64,000 nucleotides of DNA, taken from Polynucleobacter corsicus. GTDB taxonomy: Bacteria > Pseudomonadota > Gammaproteobacteria > Burkholderiales > Burkholderiaceae. Positions within the stretch are counted from its first letter, which is position 1, and the number at the start of each line of letters is the position of its first letter. The stretch covers positions 248,001 to 312,000 of the forward strand of contig NZ_CP061314.1 of NCBI RefSeq assembly GCF_018688255.1, read 5' to 3'. Shown here piece after piece: positions 24,912 to 32,154 of the stretch. A program made the translations under genes and the position numbers. Below the pieces are notes generated by a model. That model saw nothing but the letters and a program-made list of their open reading frames with translations, was not told where the DNA came from and did no database searches.

Positions 24912-25229
24912 ATGAGAAAAATGCATAATCCACCTTACCCTGGCTTGATCATCAAAGAGGATATTCTCCCTGCATTGGGTATGAGCGTAACTGAGGCTGC
25001 AGACCAGTTGGGCATTACACGCGTTGCACTTTCCCGTGTAATTAATGGGAAGGCTGCTATTTCACCGAACATGGCCTTACGCATTGAGAAATGGCTGGGG
25101 ATTAAAAACGGTGGTAGCGCAGATATTTGGCTAAGTCAGCAGGCGACATACGATTTATGGAAAGCGAGAAAGTTGGGTGTGCCAAAGGTAAAGTCAGTTG
25201 GCGTTGTTCTTGATCTTGTTCTGACCTAA
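24912..25229 (+). CDS. HigA-family antitoxin
   Basis: A helix-turn-helix antitoxin of about 105 residues: NPPYPGLIIKEDILPALGMS, VTEAADQLGITRVALSRVIN and GKAAISPNMALRIEKWLG are the standard HigA core, followed by IWLSQQATYDLWKARK. The last 15 residues (GVPKVKSVGVVLDLVLT) are less typical. ATG 24912 has an AGGA upstream; an in-frame GTG at 24888 abuts the toxin stop. With its toxin nonsense-mutated it would act only as a DNA-binding regulator. Confidence 0.88.
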   Translation: MRKMHNPPYPGLIIKEDILPALGMSVTEAADQLGITRVALSRVINGKAAISPNMALRIEKWLGIKNGGSADIWLSQQATYDLWKARKLGVPKVKSVGVVLDLVLT

Positions 25230-25247
25230 TCCGATTTCATTGGAAAG

Positions 25248-25445
25248 CTATGGGTGACTTGCGTCGGGAACTTCAGAGTGCACTAGATCATAAGCTCGAA
25301 TGTAGTCACATGTAAGTTCAAAAAAATCAAGAAGCGGGTGTGTCTCTGATAATCCAATGATCTCACTTAGCGTGTCTGCGATATGAACCATATCCCAATA
25401 TTGTTTTTCAGAATATATGGTGTGAGGTTTTAGTTGCGCGTCCAT
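25248..25445 (-). pseudogene. HigA-like antitoxin stub lacking its HTH
   Basis: 65 residues: HTIYSEKQYWDMVHIADTL, then HPLLDFFELTCDYIRAYDL and VHSEVPDASHP, where it stops. The pattern SExxYxxM...HPLxDFxELxxDYIxAYDxxHxxVPDASP is that of the N-terminal half of a HigA-type HTH regulator, in which the DNA-binding domain follows directly after PDASP. Here a TAG replaces what should come next. No ribosome site is evident. It converges with the higA stop 18 bp away. It could be a functional short protein; the family call is by eye. Confidence 0.5.
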
Positions 25446-25491
25446 ACTAATTTTTTGAAATTATTTAAAGGAATTTTTGATCGTGGTTAGG

Positions 25492-25791
25492 CTAAGCAAA
25501 TCTTGAGTCCAATCCTTCTGATACCTTGTCCGTCATTATTTGATAGAGGCGTAGCCGTGCCAATTCAAGCGGGGGTAGAGAAATTATTTTTTGCCCGCGC
25601 TTTACCCTACTCGGCTTAGGTAATGCTTTGCCCGCATCGACATAAAGGGACAGCCCAGTAACAAGGGCATCAACCGCATTTTCGAGCGCCTCTTTTTCAT
25701 TGGCTCCAAACGTAATTGCTTCTGGCACATCCCTAAATGTGACTAAGATATTGGAGCCGTCTTTTGTAAGTTTTGCAGGGTATTGGGGCAT
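25492..25791 (-). pseudogene. HicB-family antitoxin with frameshifted C-terminus
   Basis: The start (MPQYPAKLTKDGSNILVTF, DVPEAITFGANEKEALENA, DALVTGLSLYVDAG, KPSRVKRGQKIISLPPLELA) is a clean HicB domain. After LYQIMTDK the frame reads VSEGLDSRFA and stops. One base shifted, the DNA reads GIRRIGLKICLA, close to the helix that begins the DNA-binding part of long HicB proteins. The C-terminal domain is therefore lost through a frameshift plus truncation. No hicA precedes it: murB ends only 58 bp upstream. A remnant or orphan. Confidence 0.7.
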
Positions 25792-25849
25792 CACGTTATC
25801 GTACAGCCAGTAATTAAGCTGGACATAAACGTGGTTATTCGATATTTTT

Positions 25850-26890
25850 CTAAAAAATATTTGGCTCAATCTCGAGTTCCACTCCGAATTTCCCCAGCAC
25901 TGCTTCCTGAATACTTTTTGCTAGATTGAGGATATCAGTTGATGTCCCGCTGCCATGATTTACGAGTACTAGTGCTTGGTTTTCATAGACACCAACAGGG
26001 CCAACACGTTTGCCTTTAAAGCCGCATTGGTCAATCAGCCATCCGGCTGCCAATTTTCGTTTGCCATTGTCATCTGGATAAGAAACCAGATTCGGAAATT
26101 GCTTGCTCAGTTGCTCGCATTGTTCAGTGTTAACAATTGGGTTTTGGAAGAAACTCCCAGCATTGCCTATGACCTTGGGGTCTGGCAATTTCTTAGATCT
26201 GATGGCGCATACGGCATCAAAAATTTGCTTTGCACTTGGGTTCAAGTTTGACTCAGAAAATTGCTTTGCTAGATCGGCGTACTGTAATCGCGCCTGCCAA
26301 GCCTTGGGGATTTTAAAAACAACCTTTGTCACGATCAATCGGTTTGGATTTTGCTTGAAGTAGCTATCGCGATAGGAAAACTGGCAGGCCTCTTGCGGGA
26401 GAGTGACAAAGGCATGAGCCGCAGAATCAAATGCCTCGATGCTGTCGATGTATTCCCCGATCTCAACACCGTATGCCCCAATGTTCTGAATGGGCGCGGC
26501 GCCGACAGTTCCTGGAATCAGTGCGAGGTTCTCAAATCCCGGGATATTGTGCTCTAGTGTCCAAGCAACTAATTCGTGCCAGTTAACACCGGCGCCCACC
26601 TCAAGCCATGAGTTGGCGTCATCCGATTTAACAAGATCTTGACCGAGAATATTAATAAGTAGGGTCGCTCCAGGCAAAGACTCTGGAAGAATCACATTGC
26701 TTCCGCCGCCTAATGTACGCCAGGCCAGTTTTTTATCCCCAAGCTCTTTCATGAGGGCTGGTAACTGATCCGCGGATGTGATCTCGTATGCCAATTCCGC
26801 AGTGGAGTCTAGGCCAAAGCTATTCCGGTGCTTGAGCCCTAGATTGGGAGTCAATTTTGCTTGATTGGGCGCATTTTTCGCGGAGTTCAT
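25850..26890 (-). CDS. murB: UDP-N-acetylenolpyruvoylglucosamine reductase
   Basis: MurB is the FAD enzyme that completes UDP-N-acetylmuramate synthesis. FAD-binding motifs are visible: TLGGGSNVILPESLPG, PGFENLALIPGTVGAAPIQN and IGAYGVEIGEYIDSI. Further on, VIGNAGSFFQNPIV and AGWLIDQCGFKG belong to the substrate domain, with the catalytic Ser in GSFF. The length of 346 residues is that of type I MurB. It is divergent from yajQ. Confidence 0.97.
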   Translation of the reverse strand: MNSAKNAPNQAKLTPNLGLKHRNSFGLDSTAELAYEITSADQLPALMKELGDKKLAWRTLGGGSNVILPESLPGATLLINILGQDLVKSDDANSWLEVGAGVNWHELVAWTLEHNIPGFENLALIPGTVGAAPIQNIGAYGVEIGEYIDSIEAFDSAAHAFVTLPQEACQFSYRDSYFKQNPNRLIVTKVVFKIPKAWQARLQYADLAKQFSESNLNPSAKQIFDAVCAIRSKKLPDPKVIGNAGSFFQNPIVNTEQCEQLSKQFPNLVSYPDDNGKRKLAAGWLIDQCGFKGKRVGPVGVYENQALVLVNHGSGTSTDILNLAKSIQEAVLGKFGVELEIEPNIF

Positions 26891-27007
26891 GCCACAATCT
26901 TATTCGTGTTCGAGTTTCTGTTCGTAATTTATGAAAAAACTTGAAAAGTAACAATGCAATGATTGAATTTGCAGAATTCATTACCCAGATTAATTAAGGA
27001 GTTTGAG

Positions 27008-27493
27008 ATGCCCTCATTTGACGTAGTGTGTGAGCCTGACATGATTGAGTTGAAAAACGCAATCGAGCAATCCAATAAAGAGATTACCAATCGTTTTGAC
27101 TTCAAAGGCTCCGATAGCCGAGTAGAGCAAAAGGACGAGACTTTGATCTTGTTTGGTGATGACGACTTTAAATTGGGTCAAGTTCGTGACGTGCTTTATA
27201 GCAAGATGGCTAAACGCAATGTCGATGTGCGTTATCTCAAAGACGACAAAAAAGAGACGATTGGTAGTGATAAGCGCAAGCAAACCATGAAGATCCAAAA
27301 AGGCATTACTTCAGAGTTGGCTAAAAAAGTAGTGCGCATCATCAAAGACAGCAAGATCAAAGTGCAGGCGAGTATTCAGGGGGATGCAGTGCGTGTAACG
27401 GGTACTAAGCGCGATGACTTGCAAGAAACGATGGCTATGCTTAAGAAAGGAGTCAGCGAGGCTCCATTAGGCTTTAATAACTTCCGTGACTAA
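27008..27493 (+). CDS. yajQ: YajQ family (DUF520) nucleotide-binding protein
   Basis: 161 residues starting MPSFDVVCEPDMIELKNAIE, then KEITNRFDFKGSDSRVEQKD, and later KKVVRIIKDSKIKVQASIQG and VTGTKRDDLQETMAMLKK. These are the two half-motifs of the YajQ family, reported to bind cyclic di-GMP in some species. ATG 27008 has an AAGGAG ribosome site. The gene lies between murB and xerD. Confidence 0.96.
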   Translation: MPSFDVVCEPDMIELKNAIEQSNKEITNRFDFKGSDSRVEQKDETLILFGDDDFKLGQVRDVLYSKMAKRNVDVRYLKDDKKETIGSDKRKQTMKIQKGITSELAKKVVRIIKDSKIKVQASIQGDAVRVTGTKRDDLQETMAMLKKGVSEAPLGFNNFRD

Positions 27494-27501
27494 TTGACTG
27501 T

Positions 27502-27681
27502 ATGACCACAAAATCGCCCAGAAAAGCCAAGGCTATTCCCGTCTTTTGTAGGGAAAGCGAGGAACGTGCTCTTTGGAAGACGCAAGATGCTTCTAAATAC
27601 TTTGATTTTTCTAGGGCGATTCAACCCTCCCTTGTTAATTTAAAACCTAGCAATGGTCGGCACTCGAAACCAGCACCCTGA
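27502..27681 (+). pseudogene. CopG/BrnA-like antitoxin stub overlapping xerD
   Basis: A 59-codon frame: MTTKSPRKAKAIPVFCRES, EERALWKTQDASKYFDFSR and AIQPSLVNLKPSNG. The pattern IPxFxxExEExxxWxTxDxxxYxDxSxAxxxxxxNLKPS is that of the N-terminal part of CopG-type antitoxins, which continue into a ribbon-helix-helix domain. Here it stops eight codons later, and its last 29 bases overlap the xerD start. It begins 8 bp after yajQ. No toxin adjoins. Likely a truncated remnant left at the xerD boundary. Confidence 0.55.
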
Positions 27682-28582
27682 TATTCCTCTATTGAGTGCC
27701 GAAGCCATCGAGCGCTTCTGTGATGCTTGTTGGTTGGAGGATGGCTTGGCAAAAAACAGTTTGTCCGCCTACCGCCGAGACCTATTGCTCTTGGCGCAGT
27801 GGCTTCAAAAAGACTCCGGCACTGATCTCTACGGGGTTGCTGAAAAAGATCTCACTGCATACATTGCGCATCGACGCGCAGATAAAGCAACCACTGCTAA
27901 TCGTCGGTTGACGGTATTTAAGCGCTTTTATCGTCATGCTCTGCGTATGAACTTAGTTAAAAGTGATCCTTGCATTGGTTTACGTGCTGCAAAACAAGCA
28001 CTGCGTTTCCCTAAGACCTTAAGTGAAGATCAGGTTATCGCCTTGCTGAATGCCCCCGATGTGGAGACTTCGCTAGGATTGCGTGATCGCACCATGTTGG
28101 AATTAATGTATGCCAGCGGCTTGCGTGTCTCAGAAATCGTTTCCTTAAAGACAGTTGCTCTAGGATTAAATGAAGGTGTTATCCGGGTGGTGAATGGTAA
28201 GGGCGGTAAAGAACGACTAGTTCCATTTGGTGGTGAGGCAGGGCAGTGGTTGCGCCGATACTTGGCTGAGGCCAGAACGCCATTGCTAGAAGGTAAAACT
28301 TCGGATGCGGTATTTGTGGGGCGTCATACCGGAACTGGCTTAACTCGTCAGGCTTTCTGGGCGCTGATCAAGCGCTACGCCACTATTGCTAATATTCCTG
28401 TTGCCTTATCTCCCCATACCTTACGCCATGCTTTTGCTACCCATTTACTGAACCATGGTGCAGATTTAAGGGTGGTACAGCTTCTGTTGGGTCATGCTGA
28501 TATCTCTACTACACAGATCTATACCCATGTCGCTAGAGAGCGTCTGAAGTCGATTCATCACAAGCATCATCCGCGCGGTTGA
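27653..28582 (+). CDS. xerD: Tyrosine recombinase XerD
   Basis: XerD with XerC resolves chromosome dimers at dif. N-terminal SAM-like domain: AIERFCDACWLEDGLAKNSL and AYRRDLLLLAQWL. Catalytic domain: Arg in ELMYASGLRVSEIVSLK, Lys in VNGKGGKERLVPFG, His-x-x-Arg in SPHTLRHAFATHLLNHGA, His in LLGHADISTTQIYTHV and Tyr in the same segment. It has 309 residues. The ATG at 27653 overlaps the preceding antitoxin stub. A 12-bp hairpin (28558-28591) covers its last codons. Confidence 0.95.
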   Translation: MVGTRNQHPDIPLLSAEAIERFCDACWLEDGLAKNSLSAYRRDLLLLAQWLQKDSGTDLYGVAEKDLTAYIAHRRADKATTANRRLTVFKRFYRHALRMNLVKSDPCIGLRAAKQALRFPKTLSEDQVIALLNAPDVETSLGLRDRTMLELMYASGLRVSEIVSLKTVALGLNEGVIRVVNGKGGKERLVPFGGEAGQWLRRYLAEARTPLLEGKTSDAVFVGRHTGTGLTRQAFWALIKRYATIANIPVALSPHTLRHAFATHLLNHGADLRVVQLLLGHADISTTQIYTHVARERLKSIHHKHHPRG

Positions 28583-28591
28583 TGCTTGTGA

Positions 28592-28614
28592 ATGATATCA
28601 TTTTATGATATCAT
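28592..28614. promoter_or_regulatory. Tandem palindromes before hicA
   Basis: The 10-bp palindrome ATGATATCAT occurs twice, at 28592-28601 and 28605-28614, separated by 3 bases, directly before the hicA ribosome site and ATG (28622). Repeated palindromes at this place are the expected operator of an autoregulated HicAB module. Confidence 0.6.
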
Positions 28615-28621
28615 TAAGGTA

Positions 28622-28876
28622 ATGAATAGCAAACACCAAAAAACTTTACAGGCAGTATTTGCAAAACCCACTTCTGCGACTATCGAGTGGAGAAAAATTG
28701 AATTATTGTTGATAGCAATTGGTAGTCAATGTGTTGAAGGTGAGGGGTCTAGAGTAAGTTTTCTAATGAATAACCACAGGCTGGATCTTCATAGACCGCA
28801 CCCCGGCAAAGAGGCAAAGAGGTATCAAGTAAAAGATGTTCAAAGTTTTTTGGTCCTAATAGGAGTTAAGCCATGA
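28622..28876 (+). CDS. hicA: HicA-type toxin
   Basis: An 84-residue protein: KTLQAVFAKPTSATIEWRKI, ELLLIAIGSQCVEGEGSRVS and FLMNNHRLDLHRPHPGKEAK, ending FLVLIGVKP. This is the small dsRBD-like HicA fold of the subtype with EGSRVxF...FHRPHP, which acts as an mRNA interferase when freed from HicB. It overlaps hicB by 4 bp. An AAGG site precedes ATG 28622. Confidence 0.9.
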   Translation: MNSKHQKTLQAVFAKPTSATIEWRKIELLLIAIGSQCVEGEGSRVSFLMNNHRLDLHRPHPGKEAKRYQVKDVQSFLVLIGVKP

Positions 28877-29199
28877 ACAAACCGCTAAGTTACAAAAATT
28901 ATTCTGCCAACGTTGAGTTTGATGCCGATGACCGTATTTTTATCGGTCACTTGACGGGCATTACGGATATCGTCTCTTTTCATGGTGAGTCTGTTTCCGA
29001 GTTAATCAAAGCCTTCGAAGCAGCAGTGGATGGGTACATCACTATGTCTGAACTACATGGCGTCAAACCACAAAAACCCTACTCTGGAAAGTTGATGTTG
29101 CGTATTTCACCTGAAATACATGCCAAAGTAGCGAGAACTGCTGAGGCGTCAGGAAAAAGTATTAATGCCTGGGTCGCCGATATATTGCAGGCCGCGTAG
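28873..29199 (+). CDS. hicB: HicB-type antitoxin
   Basis: A 108-residue protein. The N-terminal part (YKNYSANVEFDADDRIFIGH, ITDIVSFHGESVSELIKAFE, AAVDGYI) is a HicB fold. The C-terminus (GKLMLRISPEIHAKVARTAEA, quoted in part, and GKSINAWVADIL) is a ribbon-helix-helix DNA-binding domain. It completes an intact HicAB pair with coupled translation and the tandem operator upstream. Confidence 0.93.
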   Translation: MNKPLSYKNYSANVEFDADDRIFIGHLTGITDIVSFHGESVSELIKAFEAAVDGYITMSELHGVKPQKPYSGKLMLRISPEIHAKVARTAEASGKSINAWVADILQAA

Positions 29200-29212
29200 T
29201 AGAGTCCTTGCA

Positions 29213-29434
29213 TTATAGTTTTGGCTCCTCACGATCCTTCATAAAGTCATCGGATGCGGGTGATCCGTTTAGGAAAAAGTTATCCCAAGTATTTTCTAGC
29301 GGTGAAATGATTCGCTCATGACCGCGAATACAAAAAATGAATTTTTTTGCCTCATCCGGTAAATGGGCTTTAGAGGGCAATCTCACGGCCTGGGTGCGAT
29401 CATCAGTAAAGACCGTCGTAATTACGATTGGCAT
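29213..29434 (-). CDS. Orphan VapB-type antitoxin
   Basis: A 73-residue protein: ITTVFTDDRTQAVRLPSKAH, LPDEAKKFIFCIRGHERIIS and NTWDNFFLNGSPASDDFMKD. This is the VapB layout: an N-terminal AbrB-like swapped hairpin (QAVRLP) and a C-terminal toxin-binding tail (W-NFF---SDDFM--R). A vapC should follow, but 13 bp after the stop lies the convergent hicB end, so the toxin is missing. It is distinct from the intact VapBC at 30.6 kb. Confidence 0.85.
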   Translation of the reverse strand: MPIVITTVFTDDRTQAVRLPSKAHLPDEAKKFIFCIRGHERIISPLENTWDNFFLNGSPASDDFMKDREEPKL

Positions 29435-29527
29435 AGCATCTCCTGATTTTTACAGCATTGGCAAACGGATTACCTTCAATTGTGGGTGATCAAAAGCCAG
29501 TTTTAAGGAAGTGGTTAAGATAGCACT

Positions 29528-30163
29528 ATGAATTTAACTTTAGATCTATTGCTGATTCCGATTGCTTACCTGATTGGTTCCATCTCTTTTGCGGTAGTGG
29601 TGAGTAAGTGCATGCGTTTGCCTGACCCCCATTCTTATGGATCTGGCAATCCGGGCGCAACCAATGTTCTCAGAACAGGTAACAAGCTAGCAGCCGTGCT
29701 CACTTTGATTGGCGATGCCTTAAAGGGCTATCTTGCAGTCATGCTGGCGAGAGTATTGCTCGGCGATGAATCTTTAACATCAACACTCAGCTCTTGGTTG
29801 TTATGTGGTGTTGTGATTGCAGTGTTCTTGGGGCATCTGTTCCCGATCTTCCATAGCTTCAAAGGTGGTAAAGGTGTTGCTACTGCCTGCGGTATTTTGT
29901 TTGGGATTAATTGGATTTTGGGTTTAGCAACTCTAAGCACTTGGATCATTGTGGCGATGTTTATGCGCTACTCATCTTTAGCTGCTTTAGCAGCTGCAGT
30001 CTTTGGCCCAATCTATTTTGTATTTTTGTTTGGCTTTCAGCCGATGGGCATTGCGCTGCTGGTAGTTTGTCTTCTGTTGATCTGGCGTCATCGCAGCAAT
30101 ATTCACAATCTCATGAACGGTAAAGAAAGTCGAATTGGCTCCAAGAAAAAAGGACAGTCATGA
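29528..30163 (+). CDS. plsY: Glycerol-3-phosphate acyltransferase PlsY
   Basis: PlsY transfers an acyl group from acyl-phosphate to glycerol 3-phosphate in the inner membrane. The three family motifs are visible: SYGSGNPGATNVLRTGNK, HLFPIFHSFKGGKGVATACG and, near the C-terminus, WRHRSNIHNLMNGKESRIG. Five membrane segments and 211 residues fit. It overlaps the next gene by 4 bp. Confidence 0.96.
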   Translation: MNLTLDLLLIPIAYLIGSISFAVVVSKCMRLPDPHSYGSGNPGATNVLRTGNKLAAVLTLIGDALKGYLAVMLARVLLGDESLTSTLSSWLLCGVVIAVFLGHLFPIFHSFKGGKGVATACGILFGINWILGLATLSTWIIVAMFMRYSSLAALAAAVFGPIYFVFLFGFQPMGIALLVVCLLLIWRHRSNIHNLMNGKESRIGSKKKGQS

Positions 30164-30531
30164 CGATTGCTTATTGGTGCGTTCTGTTTATGGGACTCTT
30201 TCCAATCGTGGCAGCGGGGATTGCCAAAAAAGGATTTGAGGGCTATGACAATGGCATGCCAAGACAATGGCTTGCTCAGCAGACAGGTTTTCGGGCGCGA
30301 GCCAATGCGGCGCAAGCCAACCTTTTTGAATCTCTTCCCCTCTTCTTTGCTGCGGTAATCATTGCATCTATAAGCAATGCACCACAAGCTAGGATTGATT
30401 TATTGGCAATCGGATTTGTACTGACGCGCATTGCCTATCTTATTTGCTATTTAGCTAATTGGCCAACTACTAGGTCAATCGTGTGGCTGATTGGATTAGC
30501 TTGTGTAGCGGCCATATTCTTCCAGATTTAG
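30160..30531 (+). CDS. MAPEG family membrane protein
   Basis: 123 residues with four hydrophobic segments and the conserved RANAAQANLFESLPLFFAAV and LTRIAYLICYLANW of the MAPEG family (membrane-associated proteins in eicosanoid and glutathione metabolism). The bacterial substrate is unknown. It is coupled to plsY by an ATGA overlap. Confidence 0.88.
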   Translation: MTIAYWCVLFMGLFPIVAAGIAKKGFEGYDNGMPRQWLAQQTGFRARANAAQANLFESLPLFFAAVIIASISNAPQARIDLLAIGFVLTRIAYLICYLANWPTTRSIVWLIGLACVAAIFFQI

Positions 30532-30564
30532 GGGTATTTCGGATTAGTTTGCCACCCCTTAAAA

Positions 30565-30589
30565 TGTAATATATCATTGAGACATTACA
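30565..30589. promoter_or_regulatory. Inverted repeat upstream of vapB
   Basis: TGTAAT (30565-30570) and ATTACA (30584-30589) form an inverted repeat with 13 bases between, 24 bp before the vapB ATG. It is a plausible binding site for the VapBC complex. Short arms make this tentative. Confidence 0.35.
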
Positions 30590-30612
30590 CTTTGATGTGC
30601 GAGGTAAGTTAA

Positions 30613-30864
30613 ATGACTAGTATTGCTAAATTATTCATGAGTGGGCGGAGTCAAGCCATTCGCTTGCCTGCTAAGTTGCGCTTTCAAACAAGCCAAGTTC
30701 GCATTGAACAGGTTGGAAATGCTCTTTGGGTAACGCCCGATCAGCCGCAGGAACAAAATCTAGGGAAGTGGCTCACTTCTTTTTACGAACAAAACGAGCC
30801 CTTACCAAAAGACTTTTTGGAAAATCGAGAGGATCATCCAGCTCAAGAGCGGGATTGGACTTGA
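30613..30864 (+). CDS. vapB: VapB-type antitoxin
   Basis: An 83-residue AbrB-like antitoxin: SIAKLFMSGRSQAIRLPAKL, then SQVRIEQVGNALWVTPD and the toxin-binding tail LGKWLTSFYEQNEPLPKDFL. It is followed after 1 bp by the vapC TTG start, so expression is coupled. This is the intact VapB of the window. Confidence 0.92.
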   Translation: MTSIAKLFMSGRSQAIRLPAKLRFQTSQVRIEQVGNALWVTPDQPQEQNLGKWLTSFYEQNEPLPKDFLENREDHPAQERDWT

Positions 30865-30865
30865 T

Positions 30866-31273
30866 TTGATTAAGAGGCAAAAAACTTTTGACACCAATAT
30901 CTGCAGTTATATTTTGCGTCGACATCCGCAGAATATGCTGGATCGTTTTGCGCAATTAGATCAACGTGATGTGTGGTTATCTGCAATCGTAGCAGCGGAG
31001 TTACGTTTTGGGGTGGCTAAGCTAGCATCTCCTCGATTTAGTGCTGCAGTAGAAGCATGGTTGGATAGTTTTGAAGTGCGTCCCTGGCCAGTAGAGGCAA
31101 CGCATCACTATGCGCAAATACGGTCTGAGCTTGAAAAGATTGGTAGACCAATTGGCGGCATGGATCTCATGATTGCCGCTCACGCCATCTCTGAGCAAAG
31201 CACTTTGATAACTAACAATGCCAAAGAGTTTCATCGGGTTTCTAATCTTGCTGTTGAGGAGTGGACTCTTTGA
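30866..31273 (+). CDS. vapC: VapC-type PIN-domain ribonuclease toxin
   Basis: A PIN-domain RNase, usually a tRNA or rRNA cutter. The acidic residues are Asp9 (FDTNICSYIL), Glu45 (AIVAAELRFG) and Asp100 (GGMDLMIAAHA), followed by LITNNAKEFHRV. The start is TTG 30866, fixed by the conserved FDTNICSYIL N-terminus. It has 135 residues and is intact. Confidence 0.93.
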   Translation: MIKRQKTFDTNICSYILRRHPQNMLDRFAQLDQRDVWLSAIVAAELRFGVAKLASPRFSAAVEAWLDSFEVRPWPVEATHHYAQIRSELEKIGRPIGGMDLMIAAHAISEQSTLITNNAKEFHRVSNLAVEEWTL

Positions 31274-31324
31274 TAACGCTCTTGCATTTATTTTCTTATT
31301 CGTAGTACCCTTAAAAATATACCT

Positions 31325-32140
31325 ATGCCCTTGAAAAAATCTACCCCAAAGTCTGTAAGCGCTAAAAAAGTTGCAGCGAAAAAAGGGAGTCCTAAGAATC
31401 CAGTAAAGCCACAGATACTTGCTGCTGAACACAAGAATAGCAAAGCAGCAGAAAAGAGTGATGCCGGCATCCCTCTCTCTGTAGTGATTCGTCGCCGTAT
31501 TGAGGCCAAGAAGGCACGCTTTCATGCAAATGACAATATTGCTAAATTCATTCAGCCTGGAGAATTAGAGGGCTTAGTAGATGAAGTTGCTGAAAAGATG
31601 CAGGCTGTTTTAGAAAGCTTGGTGATTGATACTGAGAGTGATCACAATACTAAAAACACCAGCCAACGGGTGGCTAAGATGTTTGTGAAAGAAGTGTTTA
31701 ATGGTCGTTATGTTGAGCAACCAACGCTCACTAAGTTTCCGAATGTCAGTCGCTTAAATGAGCTGATGATCATTGGCCCTATTACTGTTCGCAGTGCTTG
31801 CTCTCATCACCTCTGCCCAATCATGGGTCGTATTTGGATTGGGGTATTGCCAAGCAAAGAATCTGCTCTCATTGGTTTATCAAAGTACTCACGCTTAACT
31901 GAATGGGTCATGTGTCGTCCACAGATTCAGGAAGAGGCGGTAGTGGAGTTAGCCGATATGCTGGAGAAAAAAATCAAGCCTACTGGTGTTGCTGTTGTGA
32001 TGGAGGCAGATCACTTCTGCATGCAATGGCGTGGTGTTAAAGATCGCGATTCTAAGATGGTGAACAGCGTGATGCGTGGCGCCTTCTTGAAAGACTCCAA
32101 TTTGCGTAGAGAGTTTTTATCCCTCCTGGATAAAAGGTAG
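31325..32140 (+). CDS. folE: GTP cyclohydrolase I
   Basis: FolE makes dihydroneopterin triphosphate for folate. The catalytic core includes DTESDHNTKNTSQRVAKMF, the zinc/substrate site SACSHHLCPIMGRIWIGVLP, IGLSKYSRLTEWVMCRPQ and EADHFCMQWRGVKD. An N-terminal extension of about 60 residues is rich in Lys, Ala and Pro and precedes the usual start of the family, a common feature in betaproteobacterial FolE. It has 271 residues. Confidence 0.95.
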   Translation: MPLKKSTPKSVSAKKVAAKKGSPKNPVKPQILAAEHKNSKAAEKSDAGIPLSVVIRRRIEAKKARFHANDNIAKFIQPGELEGLVDEVAEKMQAVLESLVIDTESDHNTKNTSQRVAKMFVKEVFNGRYVEQPTLTKFPNVSRLNELMIIGPITVRSACSHHLCPIMGRIWIGVLPSKESALIGLSKYSRLTEWVMCRPQIQEEAVVELADMLEKKIKPTGVAVVMEADHFCMQWRGVKDRDSKMVNSVMRGAFLKDSNLRREFLSLLDKR

Positions 32141-32154
32141 GTAAGCGCCACCGC

